A stretch of 23,632 nucleotides of DNA, taken from positions 1 to 23,632 of the forward strand of contig JAFGSH010000063.1 in NCBI GenBank assembly GCA_016934695.1. The letters run 5' to 3'. Source of the DNA: Deltaproteobacteria bacterium (GTDB taxonomy: Bacteria > Desulfobacterota > Syntrophia > Syntrophales > UBA2210). A program made the translations under genes and the position numbers. This document shows, piece by piece, positions 1 to 7,062 of this stretch (the stretch's first letter is position 1; every line of letters begins with the position of its first letter). The notes under the pieces are model-generated. The model saw only the letters and a list, made by a program, of their open reading frames with translations. It was not told the origin of the DNA and did not search any database.

Positions 1-1
1 C

Positions 2-562
2 TTCGCCGACCACGGCTGCAAGGTCGTCCACAATCCCGAGAGCAACATGAAGCTGGCCTCCGGGATCGCCCCCGTGACGGGGATGCTGGAGCACGGGATC
101 GTCGTCGGGCTGGGGACCGACGGATGCGCCAGCAACAACAACCTCGACATGCTCGACGAGATGGCCACGGCCGCGCGCCTCGGAAAGATCGAGCGGCTCG
201 ACCCGACGGCGCTCCCCGCGAAGACGGTGACCCGGATGGCCACGCGTGACGGAGCGCGGGTGCTGGGGATGGAGGACGTCGGGTCGCTGGAGGAGGGGAT
301 GCGGGCGGATATCATCATCATCGATCTGAACAAGCCCCACCTCACGCCGATCTACGACGAATACTCCCACATCGTCTACGCCGTGGGGGGGTCGGATGTC
401 AGGACGACGATCATAGAAGGCAGGATCGTCATGGAGGACCGCCGGCTCCTGACCATCGACGAGGGGGAGGCGATGCGGCGGGTCCGGAAGATCGCCCGAA
501 GGATCGAAGAGAGCCTGAAATCACAGAAGGAATCTCGTCCCGGCCGCAAGGAAGATCACTGA
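2..562 (+). CDS. mtaD: 5-methylthioadenosine/S-adenosylhomocysteine deaminase-type amidohydrolase, 3' part
   Basis: The open frame enters from the left edge, so the start is missing; 186 residues are visible up to the TGA at 560-562. Near the start is the motif HNPESNMKLASGIAPV, followed by GLGTDGCASNN. Both are hallmarks of the MtaD/SsnA branch of the metal-dependent amidohydrolases, and the Asp of GTDG is the conserved metal/catalytic aspartate. The C-terminal part (MRADIIIIDL and following) is the usual return to the composite beta domain. Known family members deaminate methylthioadenosine, S-adenosylhomocysteine or adenosine to the inosine derivatives in the cytoplasm, for purine and methionine salvage. 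The metal-binding HxH motif lies upstream of the window, so substrate cannot be judged further. The stop codon overlaps the 3' end of the convergent prepilin gene by 7 bases. Confidence 0.88.
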   Translation, partial: FADHGCKVVHNPESNMKLASGIAPVTGMLEHGIVVGLGTDGCASNNNLDMLDEMATAARLGKIERLDPTALPAKTVTRMATRDGARVLGMEDVGSLEEGMRADIIIIDLNKPHLTPIYDEYSHIVYAVGGSDVRTTIIEGRIVMEDRRLLTIDEGEAMRRVRKIARRIEESLKSQKESRPGRKEDH

Positions 563-1728
563 TCGCAGTCTATGTGGATGTCGTCCACGTAGTGGTTGCC
601 GTTGCCGGACCCGGTCCTTCTCAGCTCGATCTTCACGTTGTTCGTCCCGTCATACCCGGTGAAGTACCCCGTGTCGCAGTTCCACCCGTCGGATGACCGC
701 GTATCGCTGTCCGCCCTGAAGGTCTCCAGGAGGTCCCCGTTCGCGTACACCGTGAACCGTCCGCCGTCCCCGCTGTTGTCGGCATCGAGGTGAAACTGGA
801 CCCGCACCGGCCGGTCGATATACAGCCAGGCATAATCGTTGACGTTGTCGAATCTCCAGTTGTTCGGCCCCGAGGTCCCCGACCGGCTCGAACTGGTATT
901 GACGGCCACGGAATGCAGGGATGCGCCGTTCAGCTCCCGCGTGGAGGAGACGTTCCCCGCCGCCACGGTGTCGGGATCGACCGTGTCGCAGTTGTACTCC
1001 CAGAACTGGGGCGCGGGGAGGGTGGTGGTCGTGGTCGTCGTCGTGGTGGTCGTGGTTGTCGTGGTCGTCGTGGTTGTCGTCGTGGTGGTCGTCCCGGTCG
1101 TGGTGGTGGTCGTCCCGGTCGTGGTGGTGGTCGTCCCGGTCGTGGTCGTCGTGCTTGTCGCGGCGGCAGCCAGAGGACCCAGGGGGTTCCCGGCGTTGCG
1201 CGGGTTCACATACGCGGTAAAGGAGAGGGGCGGCACGTCCCGGACGGCGTGTTCAAGGGCAAGCTCTATCCGTATCATCGACAGTTCCCGCGCGTCATCG
1301 GCGGTCGTCCACGCCGACCCGTCTCCCTTGTAATAGGTCAGGACAAAGCCGTCCACGCCGTCGACCAGAATGTCCCCGCTCGGCCAGTCGGTCGATCCCA
1401 CGGAGATTCTGACCGCGTTTCCGGACAGACCGATCCCCCGGCTCCCCGAGGGCTCCGCCCCCGGCGGTATCGTAAACCCTATGGAAGAGGAGGTCATGGC
1501 CGCAGGGACTATGTCCTTGATCTGGACCATCTCCCGGCGCATCCGCTCCAGGGCCAGCTGGGCCTTCTGGCCGAGGAGCGTCGTCTCCTTCGCGAGGATG
1601 TAGCCGTCTATCCCCCTCATGATGCCGATCCCCGCGGCGGTGGCCAGTATCCCCGTCAGCACCAGCACCGCGATGATCTCGATCAGCGTAAATCCTCTTT
1701 CTCCCCGCACGTCTTCCTCCCGCACCAT
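556..1728 (-). CDS. prepilin-type protein with poly-threonine linker and C-terminal beta-rich (possible adhesin) domain
   Basis: This 390-residue protein has a class III (type IV pilin-like) signal: short basic leader, cleavage after Gly12, Phe13 at +1, Glu17 at +5, then a hydrophobic helix (GFTLIEIIAVLVLTGIL). Residues ~40-185 form the pseudopilin-like region. Residues 191-236 are 42 Thr, 3 Gly and 1 Ser, including a run of 24 Thr. The C-terminal domain (~237-390) starts LPAPQFW, is rich in Asp, Asn, Gly and aromatic residues, has three Cys (two in NCDT motifs) and ends HYVDDIHIDC. That pattern resembles jelly-roll or carbohydrate-binding domains, but no family is recognised with certainty. 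ATG at 1728 was chosen; a GTG one codon upstream (1731) is possible. It is the last gene of the minor-pilin operon, a place where MSHA-like loci carry large or adhesive components. A tip adhesin is inferred. No terminator is seen before the convergent mtaD. Confidence 0.85.
   Translation of the reverse strand: MVREEDVRGERGFTLIEIIAVLVLTGILATAAGIGIMRGIDGYILAKETTLLGQKAQLALERMRREMVQIKDIVPAAMTSSSIGFTIPPGAEPSGSRGIGLSGNAVRISVGSTDWPSGDILVDGVDGFVLTYYKGDGSAWTTADDARELSMIRIELALEHAVRDVPPLSFTAYVNPRNAGNPLGPLAAAATSTTTTTGTTTTTTGTTTTTTGTTTTTTTTTTTTTTTTTTTTTTTTLPAPQFWEYNCDTVDPDTVAAGNVSSTRELNGASLHSVAVNTSSSRSGTSGPNNWRFDNVNDYAWLYIDRPVRVQFHLDADNSGDGGRFTVYANGDLLETFRADSDTRSSDGWNCDTGYFTGYDGTNNVKIELRRTGSGNGNHYVDDIHIDCDQ
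1021..1158 (-). repeat. threonine-codon repeat tract encoding a Thr-rich linker
   Basis: These 46 consecutive codons read on the minus strand encode 42 Thr, 3 Gly and 1 Ser. The part nearest the 5' end of the gene contains 21-base units, each six Thr codons plus one Gly codon, three times over (about 1093-1155). The remainder is 24 uninterrupted Thr codons. ACC, ACG and ACA are mixed, so the DNA is not a pure trinucleotide microsatellite, which suggests that selection acts on the amino acid sequence. The tract could still change length by slippage or recombination. Confidence 0.9.
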
Positions 1729-1737
1729 CACGCCCCG

Positions 1738-2169
1738 CTATTCGGTAAAGAGCGTGACCAGCGTCTGGCCGCCCTTTTTCAGCGTCACCTTCTGCACGGC
1801 GCCGTCGGCGCCCGCCTCGGTGTAATCACCGGAGGGAGCGGGATCAGACTGAAAGGCCGTGGCCGCCGCCTGCACGTCGTCGATGCCCGACCCGTACAGG
1901 GCGTTGATCTCCTCCGCCGTGTCCCTGCTCCCGATAAAGGCCGCCAGATCAAGGGTCCCGGCGCTCAACTCCTCCCGGTAATCGGCCAGCATCCGCTCCA
2001 TCACCCGGGACAGTTCGAACTCATCCCTCATCCAGGCGACGGTCCTCCCGCCCTGCGTCACCTTCGTCCCCATGAACGAGACCGCCATGGCCCCCACGAT
2101 CGCGACCAGGACGAGGGTCACGATAAACTCGAGCAAGGTAAAACCCTTCTGGTCAAGGCGTCGCATCAT
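1738..2169 (-). CDS. minor prepilin (GspI/GspJ- or MshO/MshD-like)
   Basis: This 143-residue protein has a nine-residue basic leader (MMRRLDQKG), cleavage predicted after Gly9, then FTLLEFIVTLVLVAIVGAM with Glu at +5. This is a typical pseudopilin N-terminal helix. The rest is a short, polar pseudopilin body without a recognisable named family. The frame stays open 24 codons further upstream, but ATG 2169 has a GGGAGA ribosome-binding sequence at proper spacing and leaves a normal leader, so I chose it. It starts 22 bases after the stop of the PilX-like gene and ends 9 bases before the next prepilin start, so the genes are one operon. It is expected in the inner membrane before assembly, and in the priming or tip complex of the pilus afterwards. 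Confidence 0.82.
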   Translation of the reverse strand: MMRRLDQKGFTLLEFIVTLVLVAIVGAMAVSFMGTKVTQGGRTVAWMRDEFELSRVMERMLADYREELSAGTLDLAAFIGSRDTAEEINALYGSGIDDVQAAATAFQSDPAPSGDYTEAGADGAVQKVTLKKGGQTLVTLFTE

Positions 2170-2191
2170 CCGTTTCTCCCGCCCGGGCGGT

Positions 2192-3328
2192 CTAATCGCC
2201 CGCAAAGTACTGTTCGACGGTCCTGCCCTCGGGATCGGCATACTGGAGGTCCTCGTCGTAGTGGATCCGGGTATTGTTCCCCGCCGTGATCGACTCCCCG
2301 ATCAGCGATCCGTAGACAACGCCGTTGCCTCCGACGGTGATATCCGCCGTCGGCGCACAGATCGCGGCGCGGATGCTGGAATTGTTTCCCAGCATGATGC
2401 TGTTGCATCCCGTGACCCCATAGATGACGAGGCTCCCGGGGGGCAGGCCGGGGTTGGCCGTGAAATTATTCCAGAGGCTTATGCTCCCCCCGGCATAGAT
2501 CGTCAGCGATCCGCCGGGATTGATGTTCACCGTGCCGTTATTCCAGGCGAACGTGAAGCTGCTCACGTACAGCGTCACGTCACCGGTGATATTGATCGTG
2601 GAGTTATCCGAGATGTTGACGAGGTAGGCATAGTACTCGCCGGCGTCGAGATCGATCGTCTGGTTGGGAAGCAGCATGAAGAGTTCCGGCGTCTTGTTCG
2701 TCCAAGACGACGCTCCGTCGGGGACCTCCTTCGGCTCCATATCCTTCCCCGCCGACGTCTCCTGCTCCCCCCGGATGTCTGTGTTGATCCCCACGGTGAT
2801 CGTGTCGCCGTTGGTCCCCACGTCGCCGTTCCTGCCGTCCGTCGGCCGGCCGGAAGAACTGTAACTGTCGACGAGGGCGTTGTTGCCGACGGAGACCCCC
2901 TCACCCCCGAAGAGGCCGAAATCGAAGGTGCTCCTCAGCCGATAGGCGATGGTCACCCGCGATTCGAGATCCGTCCCCTCGCCGACGACGCCCGTCGATG
3001 AAAAACGCTTCCACGAAAGTTTCTCTACCCGGAAAAAGGTACCGCCGCCGCTGAACTTGAAGGTATGCCCTCCGGTTGGTATATTATCCACCCGCGGCAG
3101 GACATACCGTCCTCCCGCCTCGGCGAGATAATACGCCCGCATCGCCCCGCTCGCCGATATCTGCCCCATCTGCGCGGTGAAGAGGGTGGGGAGGAGGGCG
3201 GCGGTCAGCACGGAGAGGATGATCATGGTGACAATCAGGACCATGAGGACGCTCCCCCCCTGACCGCGGATGCGGAAACGGGAACTTCCCCTGCCACCCG
3301 TCTCTCTCAGCGTGGATCGCTCCCCCAT
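2192..3328 (-). CDS. PilX/MshP-like minor pilin with bactofilin-like C-terminal region
   Basis: This 378-residue protein opens with a basic stretch and a hydrophobic helix (about residues 24-50) containing GQGGSVLMVLIVTMIILS. It is followed by SGAMRAYYLAEAG, the recurrent motif just after the helix in PilX/MshP/GspK-type proteins. As in GspK, the +5 glutamate is absent. From about residue 230 the protein becomes a repetitive beta region rich in Gly, Asn and Ile (for example NNGTVNINPGGSLTIYAGG and GNNTRIHYDE), which looks like a right-handed beta-helix of the bactofilin/DUF7305 kind. ATG 3328 is preferred over GTG 3337 because a strong GGAAGGTGA ribosome-binding site lies 5-8 bases before the ATG. 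It sits between the GspH-like and the small prepilin genes. By analogy with GspK/PilX it should cap or prime the pilus tip; that role is inferred. Confidence 0.82.
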   Translation of the reverse strand: MGERSTLRETGGRGSSRFRIRGQGGSVLMVLIVTMIILSVLTAALLPTLFTAQMGQISASGAMRAYYLAEAGGRYVLPRVDNIPTGGHTFKFSGGGTFFRVEKLSWKRFSSTGVVGEGTDLESRVTIAYRLRSTFDFGLFGGEGVSVGNNALVDSYSSSGRPTDGRNGDVGTNGDTITVGINTDIRGEQETSAGKDMEPKEVPDGASSWTNKTPELFMLLPNQTIDLDAGEYYAYLVNISDNSTINITGDVTLYVSSFTFAWNNGTVNINPGGSLTIYAGGSISLWNNFTANPGLPPGSLVIYGVTGCNSIMLGNNSSIRAAICAPTADITVGGNGVVYGSLIGESITAGNNTRIHYDEDLQYADPEGRTVEQYFAGD

Positions 3329-3356
3329 ACCAGTCACCTTCCCCCGCCGCGTGCCG

Positions 3357-3875
3357 TCAGTCGATATAGCCCGTATTCTTCGTGATCACGATATGGCCGA
3401 CATCCGTCGCGATGGTGACGGAGGTCGAACCGGGGTTCCCCCACTCGTCGAACTCCACCGTCGCCGCCGTGCCGATCGCAAGCGGCCAGACCCCCACGGA
3501 GCCGTCGCTGAACACCACCACGTGCCTGGAGTCGTCCTCCACCTGGAACGGCACCGGGGTCTCGTCGTCCCCGTCGGTGAAGAGCCAGTAGGTGCTGTAC
3601 GTCCTTCCGTCGTGGCTGCGGGTGCCGGCAAAGTTGATCCCCCACGCCGTATTGGAATGGATCGCCCGCGCCTGGGCGTAGCGGAGGTGGGCCTTCACCA
3701 TGGCGAGCTGCGATCTTATGGCGTAGGTGTCCGTCGATGTAAGCCGCACCGCGGCAATACCGACCACGATGCCGATGACGATGACGACCGCCATCACCTC
3801 CACCACCGTGAAACCGCGGCGATCTCCCCGTTCCGGCCTCCCGGCCCCCGTCAACATGGAAGAGACACCGCCCAT
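3357..3875 (-). CDS. GspH/FimT-like pseudopilin (MshC-like position)
   Basis: This 172-residue protein has a 21-residue leader ending DRRG, then FTVVEVMAVVIVIGIVVGI with Glu26 at +5 of the mature protein. After the helix, the pattern of Ala/Arg-rich early helix (KAHLRYAQARAI) and beta-rich body (WGINFAG, VVVFSDGSVGVWPL, TVEFDEWGNP) fits the GspH/FimT pseudopilins. The end lies 28 bases before the PilX-like gene. ATG 3875 is preceded by a purine-rich GAGGGGGAGGAA; a GTG at 3914 or an ATG at 3857 are alternatives with poorer sites. It is the first gene of the minor-pilin operon, about 56 bases downstream of the predicted start of transcription from the promoter at 3938-3966. Confidence 0.83.
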   Translation of the reverse strand: MGGVSSMLTGAGRPERGDRRGFTVVEVMAVVIVIGIVVGIAAVRLTSTDTYAIRSQLAMVKAHLRYAQARAIHSNTAWGINFAGTRSHDGRTYSTYWLFTDGDDETPVPFQVEDDSRHVVVFSDGSVGVWPLAIGTAATVEFDEWGNPGSTSVTIATDVGHIVITKNTGYID

Positions 3876-3937
3876 TTCCTCCCCCTCGCGCGGCGCCCTT
3901 CTCGATACCCGCACGGCGCCGTTCCGCTCTATCCTTT

Positions 3938-3966
3938 CTTATATGGGTACCATGCTGTAATGTCAA
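3938..3966 (-). promoter_or_regulatory. near-consensus sigma70 promoter for the minor-pilin operon
   Basis: Read on the minus strand, a perfect TTGACA (3966-3961) is followed after exactly 17 bases by TATAAG (3943-3938), 11 of 12 consensus bases. Transcription would start near 3931, upstream of the GspH-like ATG at 3875. This is among the strongest promoter matches in the window. Confidence 0.72.
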
Positions 3967-3985
3967 TGTTTTTCCCAGAATCTGC

Positions 3986-4013
3986 TTGCAAATATCGCTC
4001 CTTCCTGTATATC
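3986..4013 (+). promoter_or_regulatory. putative promoter of the glycosyltransferase operon
   Basis: TTGCAA (3986-3991) and TATATC (4008-4013) are separated by 16 bases, about 45 bases before the GTG start of the GT2 gene. The match is moderate (5/6 and 4/6). It lies back to back with the minor-pilin promoter, so the two operons would fire divergently from one 183-base region. Confidence 0.45.
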
Positions 4014-4058
4014 AATAGCTACCGGGGGAGTTTTCACCGAACCGGAGGAGGCGAGGGT

Positions 4059-4970
4059 GTGGCCGTGGCGGAGATAACCATCATCATCCCCGCGTATCGC
4101 GAGGAGAAAGGGATCTTCGGCGTCGTCGAGGGGACGCGCCGGGTCATGGACGCGACGGGGCACGGCTACGAGATTCTGGTGATCGATGACGGATCGGATG
4201 ACGGGACGGCCGCCGAGGCGCGCCGGGCCGGCGCCCGCGTCCTGTCCCACCCGTACAACATCGGCAACGGCGCCGCCGTCAAGACGGGGATCCGGAGCGC
4301 CCGGGGGGACATCCTGGTCACGCTCGACGGGGACGGCCAGCACGCCCCCGGGGATATTCTCCGCCTGCTGGAGGTGATGGACACTTACGACATGGCGGTC
4401 GGGGCGCGCGGCGGCAGTTCGAAGCGCCCCCTCCTCCGCAGGGCAGCGAACAGGCTCTACAACTGGTTTGCCACGTACATGTGCAGGCGAAGGATCGAAG
4501 ACCTGACATCGGGCTTCAGGGCGATCCGGAGGGAGATCGCCCGCCGCTTTGTTCCGCTCCTCCCCAACACCTTTTCATACCCGACGACCATCACGATGGC
4601 GGTGGCCCGCTCCGGATACAGTCTCGTCTACGTCCCGATAACAACAGGCCCCCGCGTGGGAGCCAGCAAGATCCGGCCGATCCGGGACGGCATCCGCTTC
4701 TTCTTGATCATCCTCAAGATCGCGACCCTCTTCTCACCCCTGCGGGTCTTCCTCCCCGTCAGCGCCGTCATGTTCCTCACGGGGGTGGGATACGGTCTCT
4801 TCAAGATACTCTGCATGGGGGAACGGTACGGACCGACCTCCGCCATGTTGATGACAGTGTCGGTAGTGATCTTCATGGTGGGGCTCGTCTCGGAGCAGGT
4901 GGCGCAGCTCCGGTTCGACGGGACCGAGTCTTTCAGAGGGAATGATCGGGGCCGCGATGCGCCGGAATGA
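4059..4970 (+). CDS. family 2 glycosyltransferase, polyprenyl-phosphate sugar synthase (DPM1/GtrB-like) with C-terminal membrane segments
   Basis: This 303-residue protein has a GT-A fold at the N-terminus: ITIIIPAYREEKGI, then ILVIDDGSDDGT, then the metal/nucleotide-binding DGDGQH with D90, D92 and Q94. Residues ~115-210 contain the family's LTSGFRAIRRE and KIRPIRDGIRFFLIIL blocks. Two hydrophobic segments close the protein (~226-252 and ~258-280). This arrangement is known from synthases that move a hexose from a nucleotide sugar to a polyprenyl or dolichyl phosphate on the cytoplasmic face. The exact sugar cannot be read. The start is GTG 4059, with GGAGGAGG seven bases upstream; GTG 4065 is an alternative. 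The end overlaps the next gene by ATGA (4967-4970). The gene opens an operon lodged between two pilin clusters, so supply of lipid-linked sugar for pilin glycosylation is a reasonable inference. Confidence 0.85.
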   Translation: MAVAEITIIIPAYREEKGIFGVVEGTRRVMDATGHGYEILVIDDGSDDGTAAEARRAGARVLSHPYNIGNGAAVKTGIRSARGDILVTLDGDGQHAPGDILRLLEVMDTYDMAVGARGGSSKRPLLRRAANRLYNWFATYMCRRRIEDLTSGFRAIRREIARRFVPLLPNTFSYPTTITMAVARSGYSLVYVPITTGPRVGASKIRPIRDGIRFFLIILKIATLFSPLRVFLPVSAVMFLTGVGYGLFKILCMGERYGPTSAMLMTVSVVIFMVGLVSEQVAQLRFDGTESFRGNDRGRDAPE

Positions 4971-6094
4971 ACATATCGAACGAGGGGTCTGCCGGTAATC
5001 GTATGCCGAGCGGGAGCGACACCATACGGGTATGTTATATCCTCTCCTATCGGTCCCCGGAGTACGTGAGGACCGCGAGTCTCCTCCAGGCCCTGCGCAG
5101 GATACACGGCATCGAGGTTCTGACGGCCGTCAACGAGGCACGGGGGATACGGCGCTACGCGCAGACCCTCCGGAGGCTTCTGGCCCTGAAGGCAGGAAAG
5201 GACCCGGACTGCTACATCCTGGGGTTTCGCGGGTACGAACTGTTCTGGATCGTCCGGATGCTGACGCGGGGGAAGCCTCTGATCCTCGATCACCTCATGT
5301 CCCCCTACGACAGCCTGGTGCATGAGAGAAAACGGGTCAGAGAAGGGGGGGTGATCGCCGGGATCATCCGCCGCTATGAACGATCGATCCTCCGGCACGC
5401 GGATATCGTTCTCACGGACACCCCCCTGCACCGCTCGTACCTGTCCGGCCTTTTCGGGGTGGACGCCGGGAAGATTCGCGCGGTACCGGTGGGAACGGAC
5501 GAAGAGCTGTTCAGACCCGCGTCCGCACCGGTACCCGGGGATGGGGACGATCTCTTTCGCGTCCTCTTCTACGGCTCCTTTCTTCCGCTCCACGGAATCG
5601 ATGTCATCCTGGAGGCCGCGCGGATACTGCGGGACACCCCGATACGGTTTACCGTTATCGGAGGGAGGGGGAGACCCCTGAGGGCCTTTCACGATACGGT
5701 CGAGCGGTTGGGACTGGACCATGTCGCCCACCGAAGATGGGTCCCCTACCGGCGCCTTCCCGGTCTGATACGGGAGGCGGACGTCTGCCTGGGAGGTCCC
5801 TTCGGCGGCACCGGCCAGGCGCGCCGCGTCGTCACCGGGAAGGCGCTGCAGGCGCTGGCCATGGGAAAGGCTGTGATCGTGGGCGCAGCCGCGGATGCCT
5901 GCGGCTTTCAGGACAGGGAGAACTGCCTTCTGGTGCCGCAGGGAGACGGCGAGGAACTCGCGCGGGCGATCCGCTGGTGTTTCGAGAACCGCAACCGGCT
6001 GCCGGCGATCGGGGAAGGGGGGCTCCGGCTCTACCGGGAGCGTTTTTCAATCGGCTGCATACAGGAGAACCTCCGGGGGATGCTGGTTCCATGA
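4967..6094 (+). CDS. family 4 glycosyltransferase (GT-B fold)
   Basis: The 375-residue protein has two Rossmann-type halves. The N-terminal half (~20-175) contains VCYILSYRSPEYVRTASLLQ and DIVLTDTPLHRSYL. The C-terminal half begins near RVLFYGSFLPLHGIDVILEA (~200), with FTVIGGRGRP, a VPYRRLPGLIREADVCLGG block and GKALQALAMGKAVIVG, followed by ENCLLVPQGDGEELARAI. These are the standard landmarks of GT4 nucleotide-sugar transferases. The usual second glutamate of the E-x7-E motif appears to be lysine (TGK), a variant seen in parts of the family. No signal peptide or clear membrane helix is present, so it should act in the cytoplasm or at the membrane surface. Start and stop overlap both neighbours by ATGA, indicating translational coupling. 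It may build or extend the glycan carried by the lipid product of the first gene; acceptor and sugar are unknown. Confidence 0.85.
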   Translation: MNISNEGSAGNRMPSGSDTIRVCYILSYRSPEYVRTASLLQALRRIHGIEVLTAVNEARGIRRYAQTLRRLLALKAGKDPDCYILGFRGYELFWIVRMLTRGKPLILDHLMSPYDSLVHERKRVREGGVIAGIIRRYERSILRHADIVLTDTPLHRSYLSGLFGVDAGKIRAVPVGTDEELFRPASAPVPGDGDDLFRVLFYGSFLPLHGIDVILEAARILRDTPIRFTVIGGRGRPLRAFHDTVERLGLDHVAHRRWVPYRRLPGLIREADVCLGGPFGGTGQARRVVTGKALQALAMGKAVIVGAAADACGFQDRENCLLVPQGDGEELARAIRWCFENRNRLPAIGEGGLRLYRERFSIGCIQENLRGMLVP

Positions 6095-7062
6095 GCATGC
6101 GCAGCGAGTGTGGTATGCGGAGTGACCGTATGGAAGGGAGAAGACGGATATGGCTGATTATCGGAACGGGGGTGGCTGTTGCCGCCATGGCCGCCGCTCT
6201 CGCCTCTCAGCGTCATCTCATCGGATACCTCCAGCACGTGCGTCCGGGGACGGCCGCCGCCCTGATCGCAATCGTGCTCCTCTTTCATGTTTCCAACGGC
6301 ATCCTGCTGCGGGCGGTCGCGTCCAAGTTCGGCGTCGTCCTGACCGCCAGGGAATGGCTCGGGCTCCCCTTTGTAACGGCGATGGGGAATTACCTCACCC
6401 CCTTTGCCGGCGGGATGCTGGCCCGGGCATCGTACCTGAAGCTCCGCCACTCCTTCCCGTACGCGAAATTTGTGTCGGTCATCGCGGCGACCTACCTGAT
6501 ATACAGCTGGGTTGCCGGGGCTGCGGGGATCGCGGCCGTGGTCCTGACCGCGGAGAAGCCGGGGCTCTCGGGGAAGCTGATATTCTTCTTTGCGGCGATG
6601 CTCCTGATCCTTTCCTCCTGCGCCCTGATTCCCGCTTTCAGGTTCCCCGGAGAAAACTCCCTGATACGATTTCTGAACAGCGCCTTTGAGGGATGGATTC
6701 TGATACGAAGAGATCTGCCCCTCCTGATCAGGTTCGTCCTGTATACCCTGGCCACCATCCTCCTGGGAGGCATCGCGTTCTGGCTGGCCTTCGGGGCGCT
6801 CTCCGAAAGTCCCGTGCCGTTCGGCGTGCCCTTTATCATCAGCATATTCTCCAGTCTCTCCATCTTCATCCGGGTGACCCCCGGAAATCTCGGCGTCTCG
6901 GAGGCCGTCACCACGCTCGCCTCCGAACTCTTGGGGATGGGGGCCGGGATCGGTTTCATGGCCTCGCTCCTCGTCAGGGCGGTCTCTCTGCTCCCCATCT
7001 TTACCCTGGGGCCGCTCTTCAGCGTTCTGCTCGCCCGGGAACTGAGGGGGGACAAGCCGTGA
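6091..7062 (+). CDS. flippase-like integral membrane protein (LPG_synthase_TM / UPF0104 family)
   Basis: This 323-residue, very hydrophobic protein has roughly seven or eight predicted membrane spans after a basic N-terminus (MEGRRRIWLIIGTG). The pattern GLPFVTAMGNYLTPFAGGM, followed by LRHSFPYAKFVSV, and the later IRVTPGNLGVSEAVTTLASE are the characteristic blocks of the membrane domain shared by MprF, AglD and related proteins (PF03706). The aminoacyl-transferase part of MprF is missing. Stand-alone members commonly sit with lipid-linked glycan genes and are often proposed to move lipid-linked sugars across the membrane. That role is not proven for this family. The first ATG (6091) overlaps the GT4 stop; in-frame ATGs at 6097, 6115 and 6130 would also give a sensible N-terminus. 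The stop overlaps the next gene's GTG. Confidence 0.8.
   Translation: MSMRSECGMRSDRMEGRRRIWLIIGTGVAVAAMAAALASQRHLIGYLQHVRPGTAAALIAIVLLFHVSNGILLRAVASKFGVVLTAREWLGLPFVTAMGNYLTPFAGGMLARASYLKLRHSFPYAKFVSVIAATYLIYSWVAGAAGIAAVVLTAEKPGLSGKLIFFFAAMLLILSSCALIPAFRFPGENSLIRFLNSAFEGWILIRRDLPLLIRFVLYTLATILLGGIAFWLAFGALSESPVPFGVPFIISIFSSLSIFIRVTPGNLGVSEAVTTLASELLGMGAGIGFMASLLVRAVSLLPIFTLGPLFSVLLARELRGDKP

Noticed and set aside
1021..1158. The plus-strand reading of the Thr tract as a Val- or Arg/Gly-rich protein
   Set aside because: These frames are mirror images of the ACN repeat. They have no ribosome-binding site and no continuity with a sensible protein; the minus-strand frame has an intact prepilin signal.
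3270..4058. Upstream extension of the GT2 reading frame by ~260 residues
   Set aside because: The extension runs antisense through the GspH-like gene, is low-complexity His/Arg/Pro-rich, and crosses two promoters. The GT fold starts at the GTG with a proper ribosome-binding site.
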